DNA from: a virus
DNA length: 26,868 nucleotides
Reading direction: 5' to 3' (one strand)
IMG/VR virus record: IMGVR_UViG_3300045996_000283
Location: 1 to 26,868 of that record
The translations under genes were made by a program, and so were the position numbers. The notes under the pieces were generated by a model. That model was given only the letters and a program-made list of their open reading frames with translations, ran no database searches and was not told the origin of the DNA. Below are positions 8,928 through 17,133 of the stretch, piece by piece (the stretch's first letter is position 1; each line of letters begins with the position of its first letter).

Positions 8928-9274
8928 GTTTGGAAGAACATGTAGTCGCCGTGCTTGCTGGCTTAGCTGGTGACCGAGTGTTCCCCGACTTTGCGCCGGA
9001 AGGAACCGCTCGCCCGTACATCGTCTACCAAGCAGTGGGTGGCGAAGCAATCAACTTTGTTGACGGCGCGCTGCCGGGAAAGCGCAACGCCCGCGTTCAG
9101 GTTGCAGTCTGGTCCGATTCGCGGCTGGAAGCCTCGAGCATTGTCAGCCAAGTGGAGGATGCGATGCGCGCCGCCGGGCAGTTGCAGGTAACGGTGCTCG
9201 GCGCCGCGGTATCAACGTTCGACGAAGAGACCGGCTATCGCGGCTCGCGCCAAGATTTCAGCTGCTGGTACTGA
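8924..9274 (+). CDS. Tail completion protein (DUF3168)
   Basis: 116 aa, DUF3168 family (lambda gpU-like position). Visible pattern: VLAGLAGDRVFPDFAPEGTARPYIVYQAVGG, then ARVQVAVWSDSRLEASSIVSQVEDAM and a final DEETGYRGSRQDFSCWY, with the closing aromatic/W-Y typical of the family. It likely caps the head-proximal end of the tail tube. It overlaps the gp10-like gene by ATGA and is followed by a terminator, so it ends the head-tail joining block. Confidence 0.88.
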   Translation: MSLEEHVVAVLAGLAGDRVFPDFAPEGTARPYIVYQAVGGEAINFVDGALPGKRNARVQVAVWSDSRLEASSIVSQVEDAMRAAGQLQVTVLGAAVSTFDEETGYRGSRQDFSCWY

Positions 9275-9307
9275 TAACAATTTCCGCCCTTCGTGGGCAA
9301 CAACCAC

Positions 9308-9329
9308 AGCCGCTCATGCGGCTTTTTTT
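9308..9329 (+). terminator. Rho-independent terminator before tail tube gene
   Basis: A 6-bp GC-rich stem (AGCCGC / GCGGCT), TCAT loop and a run of seven T. It sits between the DUF3168 gene and the tube protein. With no promoter evident before the tube gene, read-through seems to be required. Confidence 0.8.
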
Positions 9330-9348
9330 CGTCCCGAAAGGAAACAAT

Positions 9349-9996
9349 ATGGCCCAGGTACCAACTGGCTCCACCTTCTTCATCGCTACCGCCTTCAGTG
9401 CCCCGGTACCCGTGACCGCAATCTCGAATGCGTCGGAAGCGGTTGTTACCGCGACTGCGCACGGCTTCGCCAATGGCGAAATCGTCGAGGTTCGCTCCGG
9501 CTGGGGGCGTCTGGAAAAACGCGCGTTCCGCGTGAAGAGCCAGGCTGCCAACACCTTCGTGCTCGAAGGCGCTGACACCAGCAATACCAGCTTTTTCCCG
9601 GCCGGTGGCGGCGTCGGATCGGTGCGCAAGGTGAACACCTTCGTGCAGTTGACCACCGTCATGAACCCTACCGCCAGCGGCGGTGAGGCGAAGAAGGTCA
9701 ACTACAAGTACATCGAATCGGACGTCGAGTACTCGATCAACGATGGCTTCTCGGCCGTCAACCGCTCCCTGGAGCTGGATGCGGATTCGATCGGCTCAGC
9801 TGGCTACACCGCCTGCAAGACGCTGACCGACGTGCAGTCCGACACCATCCTCAAGACCATGACCAAAAGCGGCAGCTTCACGCTGCTGCCGTGCACGGTC
9901 GCGATGAACGAGGAAGTGATCTACCAGGATGGTCAGATCAACCGCGTCAAGGTGGACTTCTCGGGCAACAACAAGAGCACCCGCTACGCCGCGTAA
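9349..9996 (+). CDS. Major tail tube protein
   Basis: 215 aa, the expected size and place for the siphophage tube subunit. The N-terminus (MAQVPTGSTFFIATAFSAP) is followed by an SH3/Ig-like 'ATAHGFANGEIVEVRSGWGRLEKRAFRV' type segment and a C-terminal half with DVEYSINDGFSAVNRSLELD, KTMTKSGSFTLLPCTVAMNEEVIYQDGQI and a final strand, matching tube proteins of Burkholderia-type phages in layout. Start ATG 9349 has AAAGGA 6 bases upstream; upstream in-frame codons overlap the terminator. It is followed by two hairpins, which fits the need for high expression. Exact family name not assigned. Confidence 0.85.
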   Translation: MAQVPTGSTFFIATAFSAPVPVTAISNASEAVVTATAHGFANGEIVEVRSGWGRLEKRAFRVKSQAANTFVLEGADTSNTSFFPAGGGVGSVRKVNTFVQLTTVMNPTASGGEAKKVNYKYIESDVEYSINDGFSAVNRSLELDADSIGSAGYTACKTLTDVQSDTILKTMTKSGSFTLLPCTVAMNEEVIYQDGQINRVKVDFSGNNKSTRYAA

Positions 9997-10009
9997 ACCG
10001 TGTCTCCGG

Positions 10010-10063
10010 CCCGCCGCCTGGCGGGTCTTTCCAGCCCCTGGCCTGATCCCCAGGGGTCTTTTT
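10010..10063 (+). terminator. Tandem hairpins after tail tube gene
   Basis: Two hairpins in a row. The first is CCCGCC / GGCGGG with a 4-base loop (10010-10025) followed by TCTTT. The second is CCCCTGG / CCAGGGG with an 8-base loop (10035-10056) followed by TCTTTTT. Either can serve as a Rho-independent terminator; together they suggest strong attenuation between the abundant tube protein and the chaperone genes. Confidence 0.8.
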
Positions 10064-10086
10064 ATCACCAGTAGAGAGAGAACAAC

Positions 10087-10413
10087 ATGCCCAAGCTGAC
10101 CAAACTGAGCCTTTCCGTCGCCGTCGCCGCTACCTTCACCGCTACCGTGCAGGTCCCTATCCCTGGCGGCGAGTTCGCGCCTGTCGTGATGACCTTCAAG
10201 TACCGGGACCGCGACGCTTTCCAAGAATTCCTCGACAGCCTGAAGGTCGCCAAGGACGTGGAGGCGATCCTGGATACCGCTAGCGGCTGGGATCTCGATG
10301 ACGACTTCAACTCCGAATCGGTCGAGAAGCTGTGCAAGCGCTACATGGGTGCAGCCGGCGCCATTCTGCACACCTACATCAACGAGCTGACTGGCGCCCG
10401 CGTAAAAAACTGA
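10087..10413 (+). CDS. Tail assembly chaperone G
   Basis: 108 aa, product of normal termination. It lies between the tube and tape measure genes, the fixed position of the lambda G-type chaperone. The protein is small, beta-rich at the start (VQVPIPGGEFAPVVMTFKY) and acidic/helical after residue 40 (RDAFQEFLDSLKVAKDVEAIL). It binds the tape measure protein during tail assembly and is not in the virion. Its last codons read GTA AAA AAC TGA, so the slippery heptamer abuts the stop. ATG 10087 is preceded by GAGAGAGAACA. Confidence 0.85.
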   Translation: MPKLTKLSLSVAVAATFTATVQVPIPGGEFAPVVMTFKYRDRDAFQEFLDSLKVAKDVEAILDTASGWDLDDDFNSESVEKLCKRYMGAAGAILHTYINELTGARVKN

Positions 10414-10724
10414 GGGCGCTTGCGGCCAAGATGTATGAGCGCCTGCCCACCGTTGAGGAAGCGGCAGAGGCGGGTTTCATCCCCGAGGACTACGCAAGCG
10501 ATCCTGTTGATCCGTTCCCAGATAACGACCAGGCCCTTCAACTGTTTGAGTACATGCGCACGCAGTGGCGCATGGGTCCTAGCGGGCCTTGTGGGCTCGA
10601 CTACGGCGTCATGCACCAGAAGATGGGAAGGCTGGGCCTTTCCCCTGAATGCTTTGATCAGCTTGAGTCTGATCTGCAGATCATGGAACAGGCCGCTTTG
10701 GCCTGCATATATGCCAAAGAGTAG
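10087..10724 (+). CDS. Tail assembly chaperone GT (-1 frameshift product)
   Basis: Predicted 212-aa fusion: 108 residues from the G frame, then 104 more after a -1 slip, beginning LRALAAKMYE and ending at the TAG at 10722-10724. The T part (LPTVEEAAEAGFIPEDY, then RTQWRMGPSGPCGLDYGVM and CFDQLESDLQIMEQAAL) has no good start codon of its own near the junction, as expected if it is made only as a fusion. In the GT proteins of lambda-like phages the T domain recruits tube subunits to the tape measure protein. Position, frame relation and heptamer agree; the frameshift itself is inferred. Confidence 0.85.
10404..10410 (+). promoter_or_regulatory. Programmed -1 frameshift site A AAA AAC
   Basis: The heptamer is in the correct frame (codons GTA AAA AAC) immediately before the TGA of G. 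Four bases downstream, GGCGCT (10415-10420) can pair with AGCGCC (10438-10443) around a 17-base loop, a possible stimulatory stem. The downstream -1 frame stays open for 104 codons. Confidence 0.85.
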
Positions 10725-10752
10725 CGGTTGCCGCATGTCGGCGCCCCAAAGC

Positions 10753-10789
10753 AAAAAGCCCTGAGCGCTTCGAACGCCAGGGCTTTTTT
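10753..10789 (+). terminator. Rho-independent terminator after GT
   Basis: AAAAAGCCCTG / CAGGGC TTTTTT stem with an internal GCG/CGC pairing in the loop region, ending in six T. It lies between GT and the 59-aa gene. Confidence 0.85.
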
Positions 10790-10822
10790 ATTTCCTCCGT
10801 ACCGGACTACGAAAGAACATAC

Positions 10823-11002
10823 ATGAATGATACCAGCAAAAAGCCAGGAATAAAGCTGGCGATCGACTGGCTGAAAGGGCTGAAGATGGGTTTTCCGAAC
10901 AGTAGGTGGGTAATGTTTTCGATTGGCGTCTACGTGCTGGCCGCCGCCGCCGAGAAGCTAATCACCGCCCTGGCCACTGTGGCGCCCCTGCTTAATCAAT
11001 AA
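10823..11002 (+). CDS. Small membrane peptide between GT and tape measure
   Basis: 59 aa (MNDTSKKPGIKLAIDW... ending LATVAPLLNQ). It opens with a short basic segment (KLAIDWLKGLKMG) and continues into one probable membrane helix at about residues 29-53 (WVMFSIGVYVLAAAAEKLITALA). The ATG follows a weak GAAAG element, and the stop is 9 bases before the tape measure ATG, so it sits in the operon. A coding function is likely because the frame fills the gap, but it was not recognised as a known family. Confidence 0.6.
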   Translation: MNDTSKKPGIKLAIDWLKGLKMGFPNSRWVMFSIGVYVLAAAAEKLITALATVAPLLNQ

Positions 11003-11011
11003 GGCCAAACG

Positions 11012-14000
11012 ATGTCCGAAATCAACAGCGCAGAAGTCAAACTTGGCCTTGATGCCACTGGATTTGAGACTGGCCTGCGAAAGGTGGATGATGGCGTCGC
11101 GCGCACCGGTCGAAATGTCGAAAATCTCGGTAAAGCCAAGGGCTTCGAGCAACTTAGCGCCGGCGCTGACGGCGCAGCGACTACCGTTGACCGTACGACC
11201 AAGCGACTGGTTGAGGCGATCCAGCGCACGACTGTCACAATGCAGGCGGGGTCGAAAGGAACTGCGGAATACTACGCGGCCTTGGCAAACGCGCGCGGCG
11301 CCAACTTGGCGACGCTGCGGCCGTATCTCGATCAACTGGATCAAGTCGCCCGCAAGACTGCTGAAGCCGCCGAAGCGCAGCGCAAGCTTGACGCCGGCAG
11401 TCGGTTCCTAGATGGGCTGCGGTCGCAGGCTGACGGAATTGGCAAGACGGCTGCTCAACTTGCCGCATTGCGCGCCGAGCAGTTGGGCGTCGCTGATGCC
11501 GCACGTCCGCTGATCGAGCAGTTGCAGGCAGCCGAGGAGGCGGCCGGCGGCGCCGAAGACTCGGTCAGCAGCTTCGCAAGCGCGCTTGCTGCTATAGGTT
11601 TGGGCGCTGGCGTTGCATCGATAGCTGCAATTTCGGACGAGTACAGCAAGTACGTATCGCAGTTGGAGTTGGCGACGGAGGGACAAACCGAATTTGCCAA
11701 CGCTCAGGCGAACGTGCGTCGAATCTCGACCGCGGCACAGTCTGACCTTACCGCAACGGCTTCGCTCTATGCCAGCATCACCAATGGCACCCGCGAACTC
11801 GGTTTGGCCCAGACGCAAGTAGCCAAGATCACCGAGACCGTAAGCCTGGCGCTTAAGGTGTCCGGCGCGTCCGGGCAAGAGTCGGCCGCTGCGATCCTGC
11901 AACTGGGGCAGGCTTTTGCATCTGGAACGCTGCGCGGCGACGAATTCAACTCTGTCGCCGAGGCGGCTCCGCGTCTGATGCAGGCGCTGGCAGACGGCCT
12001 GGGTGTGCCTCGTGGCGCGCTGCGCAAGCTGGCGGAAGAAGGCGAGCTGACCGCCGCCGTATTGGCAGAGGCCCTGCCACGCGCGCTTGATGGCCTGCAG
12101 AATGAGGCACGCTCGGTCGAGACAGTCGGCGGCGCCATCACAGTACTCAAGAACAATATCTTGGAAATGGTGGGCGCGACCTCGCAGTCAAGTGGCGTGG
12201 TGTCCGTGTTGTCTGGCGGCATCAACTTGCTGGCCGAGAATCTGACCCTTGCTGCCGGCGCTGCGGGGACGTTCGCTGCCGTAAAGTTGGGTACTGCCCT
12301 TGATGTGATTGCCACCAAGGCGCTGAACAATGTCGCCGCCAATCGCGCGCTGGCCGCGTCAAATGTCGCCACTGCGCAGGCGAATGTACAGGCTACAGCT
12401 GCGGCATCGTCGCTGGCTGCTGCGCGGGTAGTAGAACTACGCGCTGCAGTGGCCGCCGCTCAGGGCAATGTTGCGCTGGCGATCGCTACCAACGGACTGA
12501 TCCCGGCCCAGGCCCGCGCGGCGGCCGCAGCTGCGGCTCACACGGCCGCGCTGTCAGCGCAAACCACCGCAATGGGCGCTGCCTCGGTCGCCGGCGGTGT
12601 CCTGCGTGGCGCGCTTGGTTTGCTCGGCGGCCCAATCGGCGCCGTAATTACCGTCCTCGGTGCTGCGGCAACTGCATGGGCCGTGTGGGGGGATTCTGCG
12701 GAGCAGGCCGAAGCCGATGTCACCGGGTCGGTGCGCGCGTCGACCGAAGAAATCCTGTCCGGACTGGACAAGCAGATCGAAAAGCTGCGCGAGCGTAACA
12801 ACCTGGCAAAGATCGGCTTCAAGCCATCGGCGAACGAAAGCCCGGCAGTTGAGCGGCTGGGTGAGGTCGTCGCTCAGATCGATCGCGCTGGCCGTGGGCA
12901 GGGTGAATATGCCAACCTGAACCTGGAAGCCCGCACAGAGATTCTGAAGGCGCTTGGCCGTCAGTATGGCGAACTGACCACAAGAATCGAGGAATTCAAT
13001 CGCCAGTCGGCAGAGGATTCGGCCAATCGATCAGCCAAGACTGCAGGCGAGTGGATGGAAAAGTACGCCTCCAACAGCGAGAAGCTGACTGCAGAACTTG
13101 CGAAAGCACGCAAAGAGCTTGGTGCAGCTTTCAGCCCAGAGCTCGAGGCCCGCATTCGCAAACAGTACGAGGTGAAGGAGAAGGGCGCCGCAGTCGAGGT
13201 CACCGCATACAAGTCGTTGAAGGAAGCGATCGATGAGCGGGTTGCTTCGACGGCGCGCGAGGCAGCCGGCCTCGCTGCTATGACTGAGTCGCAGAAACTG
13301 CAGGCTCGGTTTGATAGCGAAATCGCGTCCGGAAAGATCCGCGTAACCGCCGCTGAGAAGGCAAGACGCCAGGCGGACCTCGACGGCATCCGAGTCAACG
13401 AAGAGGTGATCGCCTCGCAGAAGCGCGCCGCCCAAGGCGCCGCCGAGTGGGCGAAGATCGCCAAGGAAGCCGCCGACACACGCTTGCGGTCGATCGCCGA
13501 AGTCGTGCGCGAGGCCGACAAGAACGAAGAGTTGGCACGCACCTTCGGCATGACCAAGGCTGAGATCGAGCGGCTAACGCTGGCCAGGCTGGAAGACCAG
13601 TTGGCGCAGCGTTCTTCGATGGGCCTGACGCTGGACGAGATCGAGACGCTTGAGCAACTGATCGACGCCAAGCGCCGGAGCGTGGCCGCGATCGGTTCTG
13701 TCGAAGCACAGGACGCAGCCAAGCGCGCCAATGAATCCTTGGCCGCTGACTGGAAGCGCACGATGGACAACATCGACGATGTGTTCCGCCAGGGCTTCGC
13801 CGACATGCTGAACAACGGCCAGGACGGGTGGAAGTCGTTCACGAAGTCGCTGGTCACCACGTTCAAGACTTCGGTGGCAGATGCCATCTACAAGATGTTC
13901 GCGCAGCCGTTCGTGGCGCGCGTGGTGGCGTCGGTGACGGGCATCGGCGGTGGCTCGGCCGCCGGTCTCGCGCAAGCGGCCGGCATGCCTGGAGCCGCCG

Positions 14001-16225
14001 AGAGTGGCGGTGGCCTGGGTGGCATCGGCAGTCTTGCGTCGACTGCGCAGGCCGCCTACAAGGCGATCAGCCTTGGCTTCGAGGGCATTTCGACGGTTGT
14101 TGCCGATTCCGTGCAGGCGGCAATGTACGGCAGTGGCGCGACTACGCAGATTGCCAGCAATGGCGCGTTTGCGAACGGCGCTGGTGCGGTCGCCGGATAT
14201 GCGGCCGGCGCCGCCGTCGGCGTCTATGGTGGGCGTGCGATCTCGAATGGCTACTCTGCATTCGGCGGGTCGGGGAACACCGCTGTCAACGTCGGGACGG
14301 CTATTGGTGCTGTGATCGGTGGGCCTATTGGCGCCGCGATCGGTGGCGCGTTGGGTGGTGTCGTAAACCGAGCTTTTGGCCGGAAGGCAAAAGAAACGAC
14401 CGGCACGACACTGAACGGCATGTTCGATGCCGATGGCTTTGACGGTACGACCGACACCGCCTGGATGCAGAAAGGCGGCTGGTTCCGCAGCGACAAGTCG
14501 GGCATCGACAAGGTGGCCATCGACGCAATCGTTGCCTCGCAGTTCACCGCCGGCTATGAGGCGCTGAAAAAATCGTCGGCAGACTTCGCCAGCGTGTTGG
14601 GCATCAACGCAGACGCGATCAAGAACCGCACCCAGGTGCTGAGCATCGCGCTTTCGGGTGACCAGGCCAAGGACCAGGAGGCAATCGCCAAGTTCTTCAT
14701 TGGCGTGGGCGACCAGATCGCCGTCGAACTGGTACCGACCATCGCGCAGTTTGCGAAGGCGGCAACTGAGTTCGGCGGCGCGGGTGAGTCGGCAAGCGCG
14801 ACCCTGCAGCGAATCGCGGGCAACTACGCATTCATCGACGCGGCTCTGACTTCGATCGGTGACACGTTCGGCGCTGTCGGCCTCGGCTCGGTGGCTGCGC
14901 GCGAGCGCCTGCTGGAACTGACCGGCGGGCTGGAAGCGTTCGGCAAGGGTACCGCGTTCTTCGCTCAGAACTTCCTCACGGAGGCCGAGCGCCTGGAGCC
15001 GGTGCGCAAGTCGGTCACCGACACGCTGGCCGGGCTGGGCCTGGCGATGGTCGACTCGCGGGACGAGTTCAAGAGCGTCGTGCTCGGCCTGGACCTGACG
15101 ACCGAGGCCGGCGCCAAGACCTACGCCTCGCTGATGGGCGTGCAGGAGCAGTTCGCCGCGCTGTACCCAGCGGTGGAGTCGACTGCGGACGCGCTCAAGG
15201 CGGCGGCCGAAGCAGCGAAAGAGCAACGTCAGAGCCTGCAGGACCAGCTTGACGAGCTGACGATGTCGCCGGCGCAGAAGATCGCGAAGCAGCGCGCGGA
15301 GGTTGACCCTTCAAACGTCGATCTGTTCGACCAGGTGCAGGCTACGCAGGCAGCCAAGTCAGCGGCGGAAGCGCTGGCATCGGCGAACCGTTCGTACCAG
15401 GATCAGATTGATTCCCTGCTGAAGTCGCAAATGAGCGCGGCGGCACTGAGGGCCTTCGAAACCAAGGATATGGACGCGTCTACCGTCGCACTGTACGACC
15501 GTGTGGCGGCGCTGAAGGCAGAAATCGATTCGTCGCAGGCTGCCGCTGAGGCGATCACCCAGGCGCGCGAGGCATCGACGAACACGATGCGCATGTTTGC
15601 CGATGCCTTGCAGGGAACGATGGACAAGGCGAATGCAGCCGCGGCTGCGCTGCGTGGCTATAGCCAGTCGCTGGAGTTGGGCGGCAATTCGCCGCTCGAT
15701 GCCGAGGCGCAGTACACCCTGGCAAAGCAGCGCCTGTCAGGGCCGGATGCCGATCAGGCAACTGTGACCGCTTTCTTGGAAGCCGCCAAAGGTCGCGCCG
15801 GCTCGTCGCTGGAGTACGCGAGGGACTTCGCCCTGGCTCAGTCCACGCTCGAATCGCTGGCGAAAGCGCAGGAGGAATATGCGCGCCGAATTCCTGACCT
15901 TTACCGCCTGGCGCGCGAGGCCGGATCGTTCGGCAAGGTCGGTGCCTACGCAAACGGTGGGCTGGCTTCTGGCTGGTCGCTGGTGGGAGAGAAGGGGCCG
16001 GAGTTAGTCAACTTCTCGCAGCCGGCGCGCGTGTACACGGCAGAGCAGACGAAAGCTGCGCTCGGCGGCGGCGCCGATGTCACGGCTCTGAAGGATGAGC
16101 TGCGTCAGATGCGTGAGCAGCTGTCGGCGGCGCTTGCCGTCATTGCAACGAGTTCCAACAAGACGGCCGATGCGATCGATGACATTGCATCTGGACGGCG
16201 TGTTCTGCAAATGGAGAGCCAATGA
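11012..16225 (+). CDS. Tail tape measure protein
   Basis: 1737 aa, the largest gene. It sets tail length and enters the host envelope. Residues 1 to about 200 are helical and charged. About 205-375 match the TIGR02675-type tape measure domain (SDLTATASLYASITNGTREL, ... GTLRGDEFNSVAEAAPRLMQAL, GVPRGALRKLAEEGELT). A hydrophobic stretch follows at about 528-560, long helices to 920, then a lambda-H-like segment (WKSFTKSLVTTFKTSVADAIYKMF, about 945-968), Gly/Ala-rich membrane-like segments (about 1045-1125), and the usual C-terminal ANGGLASGWSLVGEKGPELV near 1648. At roughly 0.15 nm per residue the tail would be about 260 nm, which is long. AAGG precedes ATG 11012; the stop overlaps the next start (ATGA). 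Confidence 0.95.
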   Translation: MSEINSAEVKLGLDATGFETGLRKVDDGVARTGRNVENLGKAKGFEQLSAGADGAATTVDRTTKRLVEAIQRTTVTMQAGSKGTAEYYAALANARGANLATLRPYLDQLDQVARKTAEAAEAQRKLDAGSRFLDGLRSQADGIGKTAAQLAALRAEQLGVADAARPLIEQLQAAEEAAGGAEDSVSSFASALAAIGLGAGVASIAAISDEYSKYVSQLELATEGQTEFANAQANVRRISTAAQSDLTATASLYASITNGTRELGLAQTQVAKITETVSLALKVSGASGQESAAAILQLGQAFASGTLRGDEFNSVAEAAPRLMQALADGLGVPRGALRKLAEEGELTAAVLAEALPRALDGLQNEARSVETVGGAITVLKNNILEMVGATSQSSGVVSVLSGGINLLAENLTLAAGAAGTFAAVKLGTALDVIATKALNNVAANRALAASNVATAQANVQATAAASSLAAARVVELRAAVAAAQGNVALAIATNGLIPAQARAAAAAAAHTAALSAQTTAMGAASVAGGVLRGALGLLGGPIGAVITVLGAAATAWAVWGDSAEQAEADVTGSVRASTEEILSGLDKQIEKLRERNNLAKIGFKPSANESPAVERLGEVVAQIDRAGRGQGEYANLNLEARTEILKALGRQYGELTTRIEEFNRQSAEDSANRSAKTAGEWMEKYASNSEKLTAELAKARKELGAAFSPELEARIRKQYEVKEKGAAVEVTAYKSLKEAIDERVASTAREAAGLAAMTESQKLQARFDSEIASGKIRVTAAEKARRQADLDGIRVNEEVIASQKRAAQGAAEWAKIAKEAADTRLRSIAEVVREADKNEELARTFGMTKAEIERLTLARLEDQLAQRSSMGLTLDEIETLEQLIDAKRRSVAAIGSVEAQDAAKRANESLAADWKRTMDNIDDVFRQGFADMLNNGQDGWKSFTKSLVTTFKTSVADAIYKMFAQPFVARVVASVTGIGGGSAAGLAQAAGMPGAAESGGGLGGIGSLASTAQAAYKAISLGFEGISTVVADSVQAAMYGSGATTQIASNGAFANGAGAVAGYAAGAAVGVYGGRAISNGYSAFGGSGNTAVNVGTAIGAVIGGPIGAAIGGALGGVVNRAFGRKAKETTGTTLNGMFDADGFDGTTDTAWMQKGGWFRSDKSGIDKVAIDAIVASQFTAGYEALKKSSADFASVLGINADAIKNRTQVLSIALSGDQAKDQEAIAKFFIGVGDQIAVELVPTIAQFAKAATEFGGAGESASATLQRIAGNYAFIDAALTSIGDTFGAVGLGSVAARERLLELTGGLEAFGKGTAFFAQNFLTEAERLEPVRKSVTDTLAGLGLAMVDSRDEFKSVVLGLDLTTEAGAKTYASLMGVQEQFAALYPAVESTADALKAAAEAAKEQRQSLQDQLDELTMSPAQKIAKQRAEVDPSNVDLFDQVQATQAAKSAAEALASANRSYQDQIDSLLKSQMSAAALRAFETKDMDASTVALYDRVAALKAEIDSSQAAAEAITQAREASTNTMRMFADALQGTMDKANAAAAALRGYSQSLELGGNSPLDAEAQYTLAKQRLSGPDADQATVTAFLEAAKGRAGSSLEYARDFALAQSTLESLAKAQEEYARRIPDLYRLAREAGSFGKVGAYANGGLASGWSLVGEKGPELVNFSQPARVYTAEQTKAALGGGADVTALKDELRQMREQLSAALAVIATSSNKTADAIDDIASGRRVLQMESQ

Positions 16226-17133
16226 GTGACATTTTGAGCGTGTTGGTGGGGATCGATATCACTGATTCGAAGCTCACCAGCAGTACGGCAGTTGAGCCGG
16301 CGACGGGCGAAGTGGTTTGGAACGCGGCTACCAACTATGCCGTTGGAGCGGTCGCGATCCGCACAACGACCCATCGCCGATATGAGTGCCTTCTCCCTGG
16401 CGTAGATGCCGGGCTGCCGGAATCCACGCCGCTGCGGTGGGCCGACCTCGGCCCGACGAATCGCTGGGCAATGCTGGACGGAGAGTCAAGCACGCAGACG
16501 ATAGTGACCTCGCCGCTTACCGTCGTGTTGCACCCGGGCCCGTTCAACAGCATCTACCTGGATGGGTTGGATGCGGATTCGATCAGCGTCACGGTCAAGG
16601 ATGCCCCCGGCGGCAACGTCATCTACACCTACACCGGATCGCTGGAAGGCTCGGCGCCGGCCGACTACTACGAATATTTCTTCGAGCCGTTCCGGCCACT
16701 GAAGGATTTGCTGCTGACCGGAGTGGAGCCGTACAGCAACGCCGAGATCAGCATCACGCTGACTACGCCTGGCGGAAGCGTCAAGTGCGGGGTCGTCCGC
16801 GTCGGGGATCTCAAACCACTTGGCAGAACGCTCAGCGGGGCGACTGCCAAGCCGAAATCCTACTCGCGGGTGACTGTTGATGCCGAAGGCAAGAACGTCA
16901 TCAAGCGCGGCAAGAAGGCGCGCGACATGTCGGCGACTGCGCTGGTGACGATCCAGGAGGCGCGAACCGTGCTGGACACGGTGACCGACCTCTTGGACGT
17001 GCCGTGCCTGTGGGTCTGTTCGGACTCGACGAATTACAGCGGGCTCCGGCAATACGGCCTCGGCAGCGCCGAAATGAACCACAGCAGCGCGAGCCACGTA
17101 ACCCTTTCACTCAACGTCACTGGACTGATCTAA
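16222..17133 (+). CDS. Distal tail / tail hub candidate
   Basis: 303 aa, not placed in a named family with confidence. Residues about 28-85 (WNAATNYAVGAVAIRTTTHRRYECLL, then PLRWADLGPTNRWAMLD) match a motif frequently seen in distal tail proteins of phages of Betaproteobacteria and resemble a small carbohydrate-binding fold. The middle has SIYLDGLDADSISVTVKDAPGGNVIYTYTG and the C-terminal half is beta-rich. It starts with ATGA overlap after the tape measure gene (GGAG upstream) and ends TAATG into the fibre gene. By position it should form the tail tip, a role normally filled by several proteins. Confidence 0.6.
   Translation: MSDILSVLVGIDITDSKLTSSTAVEPATGEVVWNAATNYAVGAVAIRTTTHRRYECLLPGVDAGLPESTPLRWADLGPTNRWAMLDGESSTQTIVTSPLTVVLHPGPFNSIYLDGLDADSISVTVKDAPGGNVIYTYTGSLEGSAPADYYEYFFEPFRPLKDLLLTGVEPYSNAEISITLTTPGGSVKCGVVRVGDLKPLGRTLSGATAKPKSYSRVTVDAEGKNVIKRGKKARDMSATALVTIQEARTVLDTVTDLLDVPCLWVCSDSTNYSGLRQYGLGSAEMNHSSASHVTLSLNVTGLI

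Noticed and set aside
13574-15226. 550-aa open frame on the minus strand
   Set aside because: Opposite the tape measure gene in GC-rich sequence; Arg/His-rich composition and no start site are typical of a shadow frame.
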